Assembly (NCBI GenBank): GCA_020025755.1
Contig: JAHHRO010000058.1
Span: forward strand, 1-9,596
Reading direction: 5' to 3'
DNA length: 9,596 nucleotides
DNA from: Butyricicoccus sp.
Lineage (GTDB): Bacteria; Bacillota; Clostridia; Oscillospirales; Butyricicoccaceae
Numbering within the stretch: the stretch's first letter is position 1; every line of letters begins with the position of its first letter. This document shows, one piece after another, positions 5,609 through 9,596 of the stretch. Below the pieces are notes generated by a model that saw only the letters and a list, made by a program, of their open reading frames with translations, was not told the DNA's origin and ran no database searches. The translations under genes were made by a program, and so were the position numbers.

Positions 5609-6778
5609 TTACTCCTCCCAGCCTTCTTCCTGATAGCTTTTGCAAAATGCCTCAATCTGTGCCTTTTGCGCATGGATCGCGCCCTGTACAAGGGCAGGCT
5701 TTCCGCCTCCATGCCCCTGAAGCGTAACATTGAGTGCCTGACAGCTTGGGCGCACATCCATCGCGTGGCTGCAAATTGCATACTGCCAATTATTTTCGCC
5801 GGTCTCTGTGAATACAGCTGCCCAATCTGCCTGCGATGCAAGCAGATCGGCAAAGCGGCGTGTGTCCACAGGGCTTAGGTTCTCCGCAAACTGCCAGAGT
5901 TTTTTCTCTCCGCGCGGCAGCTGCTGCGCCCGAAGCCGAAAAATTTCGTCCTGCAAGGCAACAACCTGTGCCTTGTATGCATCATTGCGCTCCACCAGCT
6001 GCTGCACGCGCTCCACCACTTCATTGGACTTTGCCGAAAGTGTCTGATAGATTGCAGTCACCTGCTTTTGTTTCTCATCATAGTCCGCGAGAGCATCCCA
6101 GCCGATCAGGAGCGTCATGCGAATGCCGCCGCGGTGCGGAGTCTGCATCCCAACCTTGACGCATCCCACTTCACCGCTTCTTGCAACATGCAACCCACAG
6201 CACGCACACAGATCGCATCCCCCTGCCTCGATAAGACGCACGGTACCCGTCAGCTCTTTTTTGCTGCGATAATCAAGTGTCTGCAAGGTTTCAGGGTCCG
6301 GATACTGCACGACCGTCGGAACATCCGCAAAAACCGCTGCATTGGTCTGCCGCTCGATCTCCGCGACCTGCTCCGCAGTCAAAGAGCGATCCAAGTCAAT
6401 GGTTACACAGTCTGCACTCATGTGAAAGCCAACATTATTGCACCCATAAAGCGCATGCGCAATGCCCGAAAAGATATGCTCACCCGTGTGAGACTGCATA
6501 TGACGGAATCTGCGCACCCAGTCCAGTGTTCCATGCACGGCTTCCCCAACCGGGAGCGGTGCTTCACAAAGATGAACGATCTTCCCTGCCTGCTCCTGCG
6601 TATCCCACACCCGAACGCTATCCAATGTACCGGTATCACCCGGCTGTCCGCCGCCCTCCGGATAAAATGCTGTCTGAGATAACACGACTGCAAAGCCCTT
6701 CTTCACCTTTTGACAGTCCAATACAACAGCATCAAATTCCTTCTGGTATGCATCCCGATAAAATAATGTATCCTGCAA
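5609..6778 (-). CDS. alaX: Long-form AlaX alanyl-tRNA editing protein with DHHA1 domain
   Basis: This 389-residue free-standing editing protein should hydrolyse mischarged Ser-tRNA(Ala) (and possibly Gly-tRNA(Ala)), backing up AlaRS proofreading. Residues 1-90 form the AlaRS-like lead domain with FYPEGGGQPGDTG at 38-50. Residues 91-230 form the editing core with zinc ligands H97-x3-H101 and C193-x3-H197. A coiled-coil linker spans about 233-290. A C-terminal DHHA1 domain carries G357-G-G-K360. There is no aminoacylation domain, and the length fits AlaX-L. The start is TTG: no in-frame ATG occurs before Met94, inside the zinc motif region, and an in-frame TGA lies 13 codons upstream of the TTG. 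AGAGG lies 9 nt before TTG. The N-terminus (LFYRDAYQKEFDAVVL) begins where the family does. It is the first gene of a two-gene reverse operon and is divergent from the KamA-family gene. Confidence 0.92.
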   Translation of the reverse strand: MQDTLFYRDAYQKEFDAVVLDCQKVKKGFAVVLSQTAFYPEGGGQPGDTGTLDSVRVWDTQEQAGKIVHLCEAPLPVGEAVHGTLDWVRRFRHMQSHTGEHIFSGIAHALYGCNNVGFHMSADCVTIDLDRSLTAEQVAEIERQTNAAVFADVPTVVQYPDPETLQTLDYRSKKELTGTVRLIEAGGCDLCACCGLHVARSGEVGCVKVGMQTPHRGGIRMTLLIGWDALADYDEKQKQVTAIYQTLSAKSNEVVERVQQLVERNDAYKAQVVALQDEIFRLRAQQLPRGEKKLWQFAENLSPVDTRRFADLLASQADWAAVFTETGENNWQYAICSHAMDVRPSCQALNVTLQGHGGGKPALVQGAIHAQKAQIEAFCKSYQEEGWEE

Positions 6779-6819
6779 AATCGCTCGCCTCTGATCCTTC
6801 CAAATTTTGATTCGTCTTC

Positions 6820-6848
6820 AGTATATCAGATCCGCTTTCCGCTGAACA
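6820..6848 (-). promoter_or_regulatory. Probable promoter of alaX and the DUF1653 gene
   Basis: Read on the reverse strand, an extended -10 element TGATATACT covers 6820-6828 (TATACT at 6820-6825). A poor -35, TGTTCA at 6843-6848, lies 17 bp upstream. Start near 6813 would give a leader of about 35 nt before the TTG codon. The extended -10 carries the call. Confidence 0.6.
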
Positions 6849-6899
6849 GCCCCAAAGGCGTCAAATCGGACAAGCTGCACATTTTATTCAAGCTGTTAC

Positions 6900-6928
6900 T
6901 TTCATTTTTTGTGCATAAATGGTATACT
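6900..6928 (+). promoter_or_regulatory. Probable promoter of the KamA-family gene
   Basis: An extended -10 TGGTATACT occupies 6920-6928. The best -35 at 17 bp spacing (TTTCAT, 6900-6905) is weak, as is common for extended -10 promoters. Predicted start is near 6935, giving a short leader of about 23 nt that is almost entirely ribosome binding site. CAAGCTG occurs twice just upstream (6871-6877 and 6889-6895), spaced 18 bp apart, which may be chance or a binding site. Confidence 0.6.
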
Positions 6929-6944
6929 TAAACTATCAATCTAC

Positions 6945-6954
6945 GGAGGTGATC
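6945..6954 (+). promoter_or_regulatory. Ten-base ribosome binding site fixing the KamA-family start
   Basis: GGAGGTGATC is a 10-nt exact complement of the 3' end of bacterial 16S rRNA. It places the start at the ATG at 6958, not at the in-frame ATG at 6919, which lies upstream of and abutting the -10 box and could not be in the mRNA. Confidence 0.85.
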
Positions 6955-6957
6955 GTT

Positions 6958-8079
6958 ATGAGCTGGAAGCACGATCTGCAAGAAAATCTGCATTCCGCAC
7001 AGGAAGTCAGTGCGCTATTGCATCTCAATCAGGAGGACAGCGCACAGATGGCGCGTATTCTGGAGCAATTCCCCATGTCCGTTCCCCGTTACTATCTGTC
7101 CCTCATTGATCCCAATGATCCCAATGACCCGATCCGTAAAATGTGTATCCCCTCCGTCCGCGAAACCGACCTGTCAGGCAGCTTCGATACCAGCGGCGAG
7201 GCATCCAATACCGTGGTTGTGGGCATGCAGCATAAATATCATGCAACGGCACTGATCCTATCTACCAATCGCTGTGCCATGTACTGCCGCCACTGCTTCC
7301 GCAAGCGACTTGTTGGACTGTCCGATGCAGAGATCGCTTCCCATCTGGATGAAATGATCGATTATATCAAGGCGCATCCCGAAATCAGCAATGTTCTGAT
7401 TTCCGGCGGCGATGCCCTGCTCAACGATAACGATGTCTTGGCGGATTATCTGTCCCGCTTGTGTGAGATCGATCATCTGGACATGATCCGCTTTGGCTCA
7501 CGCGTTCCGGTGACCTTCCCACAGCGTATCACGGATGATCCCGAACTGCTTGCTCTGCTCCGCAAATACAACGAGAAAAAACAACTGTTCCTCATTACCC
7601 ACTTCAACCATCCGCACGAGCTGACCCCACAGGCAGCAGACGCAATCAAAGCCATTCGGGATTGTGGTATGCCCGTGCGCAACCAAACCGTTCTGTTAAA
7701 GGGTGTCAACGATGACGGGGTCGTACTTGGCACACTGCTGCGTGGACTCATTCGCATTGGCGTCATTCCCTATTATGTATTCCAGTGCCGACCAGTCACC
7801 GGTGTGAAAAATCAGTTTTCCGTACCGTTCCTGCGTGGGATTCAAGTCGTTGAGCAAGCCAAAGCCATGCAGAACGGTCAGGGAAAATCCCTGCGCTATG
7901 CGCTTTCCCATCCCGCCGGAAAAATCGAGATCCTGGGCACGGTTGGCGGAAACCGTATGCTGTTTAAATTCCATCAGGCAAAATATGACCGAGATGCAGG
8001 GCGCATGTTCACCGTGGATCTCGCAGACGATCAGACTTGGCTGGGGGACGACATCCCACAAGAGCCCCTTACATTCTGA
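6958..8079 (+). CDS. KamA-family radical SAM/PLP aminomutase-like protein, substrate unknown
   Basis: This 373-residue protein belongs to the lysine 2,3-aminomutase family of radical SAM enzymes, which use a 4Fe-4S cluster, S-adenosylmethionine and PLP to move an amino group between adjacent carbons. The cluster motif is C106-x3-C110-x2-C113 (CAMYCRHCFRKR). The DPNDPIR segment at 54-60, the SGGDALL motif at 149-155 and RFGSRVPVTFPQR at 178-190 are family landmarks. K322 in SHPAGK is the likely PLP lysine. Lysine 2,3-aminomutase binds lysine with two aspartates, one in YQCD and one seven residues before the PLP lysine. Here these positions are R278 (FQCRPV) and A315, so lysine is unlikely as substrate. 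The protein is shorter than lysine 2,3-aminomutase (about 416) and longer than EpmB (about 342). It is transcribed alone, ending in a strong terminator. Family is firm; reaction unknown. Confidence 0.88.
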   Translation: MSWKHDLQENLHSAQEVSALLHLNQEDSAQMARILEQFPMSVPRYYLSLIDPNDPNDPIRKMCIPSVRETDLSGSFDTSGEASNTVVVGMQHKYHATALILSTNRCAMYCRHCFRKRLVGLSDAEIASHLDEMIDYIKAHPEISNVLISGGDALLNDNDVLADYLSRLCEIDHLDMIRFGSRVPVTFPQRITDDPELLALLRKYNEKKQLFLITHFNHPHELTPQAADAIKAIRDCGMPVRNQTVLLKGVNDDGVVLGTLLRGLIRIGVIPYYVFQCRPVTGVKNQFSVPFLRGIQVVEQAKAMQNGQGKSLRYALSHPAGKIEILGTVGGNRMLFKFHQAKYDRDAGRMFTVDLADDQTWLGDDIPQEPLTF

Positions 8080-8088
8080 ACAATATCC

Positions 8089-8124
8089 AAAACGATACGG
8101 CGATCTGCCGTGTCGTTTTTTCTT
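8089..8124 (+). terminator. Strong intrinsic terminator after the KamA-family gene
   Basis: A 13-bp stem (8089-8101 with 8107-8119, one G-U pair) closes a GATCT loop and is followed by a T-run at 8116-8121. It begins 10 nt after the stop codon. The left arm starts with AAAA, so it could also work in reverse, but no reverse gene is adjacent. Confidence 0.93.
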
Positions 8125-8182
8125 TGCTCTCTTTTCCGAATATTCCTTGAAAAGTTTATTTTTTGAACCAATGCACGCCTGC

Positions 8183-8211
8183 TTGACAAGCCATTTCCCC
8201 CATGATACAAT
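8183..8211 (+). promoter_or_regulatory. Sigma-A promoter of the MATE gene
   Basis: TTGACA at 8183-8188 and TACAAT at 8206-8211 lie 17 bp apart, and TGA at 8203-8205 adds an extended -10. The start should be near 8218, giving a leader of about 42 nt. The 11-bp dyad GCTTGACAAGC (8181-8191) covers the -35 box and could bind a repressor. The promoter is clear; the operator reading is a guess. Confidence 0.85.
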
Positions 8212-8259
8212 TTTCCGGACTGGATTTGTTCTATCTTGCAGGAAAGGGGAATTTTTTAT

Positions 8260-9561
8260 ATGATACGATCCTATTTGTGTACCATGCTGCCTGCGGTTTT
8301 GGCATTTGCATTTTCCGGTATCTATGCCATCGTAGACGGATTTTTCGTGGGACAGTATATCGGTGACAGCGGACTTGCAGGCATCAATATCGCCTATCCG
8401 ATGACGGCACTGCTGCAAGCGGTCGGCACGGGGATTGGCATGGGCGGCGCGATCCATATGTCCATCACCCTTGGGCGCGGCGAAGAAGACCAGCGGCAGC
8501 GGTTCCTTGGAACGACCATATCCATGCTGTTTTTTGCAACCATCCTGCTGTTTGCACTCCTTCTTCCGCTCCACCCCCATCTGCTCCGCTTGTTTGGTGC
8601 GACTGGTGCGGTGTACGACTGCGGTCTTGATTATATCCGTATGATCATCTTAGGCACGGCGTTTCAGGTATTTTCAACGGGTCTTGCGCCGGTTTTTCGC
8701 AATCTGAACCGTTCCCTGTTCGCCATGTGCGCCATGATGGCAGGCTTTATTACAAATATCATCTTGGATGCAGTCATGATCCGCATCCTAGGCTGGGGAA
8801 TGACTGGCGCAGGGCTGGCAACCATCATCGGTCAGAGTGTCACTGCACTGCTCTGTCTGATCATGCTGGTCATCACAGAATGGGACTTACCGCGTAAATT
8901 GCTCATCCCACAGGGCTGGGCTGTCGGGCGCATCATCACTACCGGACTCTCTCCCTTTGGACTTACCATGTCCCCAAACCTTGTCATCATGCTGGTCAAT
9001 TTGGGGGCGGTACATCACGGTGGTGAGCTTGCTGTCGCCGCCTATGCCGTCGTAAGCTATGTCGCAGTTGTGATCCAGCTCATTCTGCAAGGCGTTGGTG
9101 ATGGCAGTCAGCCTACTATGAGCCTGTATTTCGGAGAAAAGCGCATCAAGGATCTTCATTTCATCTGTAAGCTTGCTTATGGAATCGGTCTCGCGCTCTC
9201 TGTTGGCTTTGCGCTGATCACTGTCTTTGGACGCACATGGTTCCCATACATTTTTGGGTCTTCTCCTGAAGCAACCCTTATGACCAGCCATGTTCTCTGC
9301 ATCATCGCCGTCGGCTATCCTGCGATCGCGCTCGTTCGCGTCACCATCTCGTATTTCTATTCGGTCAATCTCGACCGCTTTGCCTATGTGCTGGTTTATG
9401 GAGAGCCCGTCCTCATCGGACTGCTCCTCATCGGACTGCCTATGTTCCTGCATTTGGAGGGGGTATGGATCGCAGTTCCCACGGTGCAGGTCTTGATGGC
9501 AGTGCTCGCTCTGATCTTCCGCAGGCTGGCACATAAAAAAAAGTCGATCCTATCCAACTGA
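8260..9561 (+). CDS. MATE-family multidrug or metabolite exporter, MepA-like
   Basis: This 433-residue polytopic membrane protein of the multidrug and toxic compound extrusion family exports organic cations or other small molecules using a Na+ or H+ gradient. Two homologous halves of about six segments are visible. The first starts with LPAVLAFAFSGIYAIVDGFF and GQYIGDSGLAGINIAYP (residues 31-47); the second contains GVGDGSQPTMSLYFGEK at 278-294, the MATE-type repeat of the first-half motif. Length is normal for MATE (about 430-460). The ATG at 8260 is preferred over one at 8236 in frame, because AAAGGGGA at 8243-8250 gives correct spacing and the protein then begins directly at the first membrane segment. 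It has its own promoter and is separated from the preceding gene by a strong terminator, so it is a single-gene unit. The second hairpin after the gene points mainly in reverse. Substrate cannot be told from sequence. Confidence 0.92.
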   Translation: MIRSYLCTMLPAVLAFAFSGIYAIVDGFFVGQYIGDSGLAGINIAYPMTALLQAVGTGIGMGGAIHMSITLGRGEEDQRQRFLGTTISMLFFATILLFALLLPLHPHLLRLFGATGAVYDCGLDYIRMIILGTAFQVFSTGLAPVFRNLNRSLFAMCAMMAGFITNIILDAVMIRILGWGMTGAGLATIIGQSVTALLCLIMLVITEWDLPRKLLIPQGWAVGRIITTGLSPFGLTMSPNLVIMLVNLGAVHHGGELAVAAYAVVSYVAVVIQLILQGVGDGSQPTMSLYFGEKRIKDLHFICKLAYGIGLALSVGFALITVFGRTWFPYIFGSSPEATLMTSHVLCIIAVGYPAIALVRVTISYFYSVNLDRFAYVLVYGEPVLIGLLLIGLPMFLHLEGVWIAVPTVQVLMAVLALIFRRLAHKKKSILSN

Positions 9562-9565
9562 TGCG

Positions 9566-9593
9566 AAAAAACCGAGGGCAAATGCCCTCGGTT
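9566..9593. terminator. Terminator hairpin at the right edge, T-run on the reverse strand
   Basis: A stem of 8 G/C-rich pairs (9572-9579 with 9584-9591), extended by two A-T pairs, closes an AAAT loop. Read on the reverse strand it is followed by TTTTTT (complement of 9566-9571). Read forward it is followed only by TTCAG within the window. The hairpin starts 4 nt after the MATE stop, so it may serve both directions, but the strong orientation is reverse. Confidence 0.85.
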
Positions 9594-9596
9594 CAG

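Noticed and set aside
7108..7125. Tandem repeat of GATCCCAAT in the KamA-family gene
   Set aside because: It encodes the DPNDPNDPIR segment that corresponds to a conserved region of lysine 2,3-aminomutases; it is protein-driven, not a DNA repeat element.
7696..8580. Reverse-strand open frame of 294 codons spanning the end of the KamA-family gene, the intergenic region and the MATE start
   Set aside because: It crosses a strong forward terminator and promoter and has no recognisable domain; its residues are basic and polar as expected from antisense.

Overview
The window looks like chromosomal DNA from a low-to-mid GC Firmicute, most likely a gut-type anaerobic Clostridium relative (class Clostridia; the order is a guess). 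The grounds are strong GGAGG-type ribosome binding sites before almost every gene, consensus sigma-A promoters (several with an extended TGn -10), a TTG start codon, short intrinsic terminators, and a gene set typical of that class: LicC/LicA-type choline enzymes, AlaX with DHHA1, DUF1653, a KamA-family radical SAM protein and a MepA-like MATE pump. No mobile element, CRISPR array, tRNA or rRNA was seen. Seven genes plus their control regions fill the window, and no gene-free stretch exceeds 250 bases.

Positions 1-5290 hold one forward operon for choline-type headgroup uptake and activation. A near-perfect promoter (TTGACA, 17 bp, TATACT at 109-137) drives four tightly packed genes. The first (246-2027) encodes an unusual three-part protein: an N-terminal winged helix-turn-helix, a LicC-like nucleotidyltransferase and a LicA-like choline kinase. 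The second (2017-2901) is a stand-alone LicC-type phosphocholine cytidylyltransferase. The third (2888-4420) is a BCCT transporter with an intact quaternary-amine aromatic cage and a BetT-like aspartate in the glycine motif. The fourth (4427-5272) is a PHP-domain phosphoesterase. The first three form a pathway: import of choline, phosphorylation, and activation to CDP-choline. The LicD-type transferase that would place phosphocholine on a cell-surface glycan is not in the window.

The HTH-nucleotidyltransferase-kinase order of the first protein is the same as that of NadR, the trifunctional NAD regulator of enterobacteria. Its own promoter carries two related inverted repeats, one between -35 and -10 and one at the start point. 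The main hypothesis from this window is therefore a self-regulated, NadR-like choline sensor-enzyme.

Positions 5373-6778 hold a reverse-strand pair: a long-form AlaX alanyl-tRNA editing protein starting at TTG, followed 5 nt later by a small DUF1653 protein. The pair converges on the choline operon over a short hairpin. Divergent from alaX, at 6958-8079, lies a KamA-family radical SAM/PLP enzyme that lacks the two aspartates with which lysine 2,3-aminomutase holds lysine. It ends in a strong terminator. A MATE exporter (8260-9561) follows with its own consensus promoter. The hairpin at the right edge has its T-run on the reverse strand, which predicts a convergent reverse-strand gene just outside the window.
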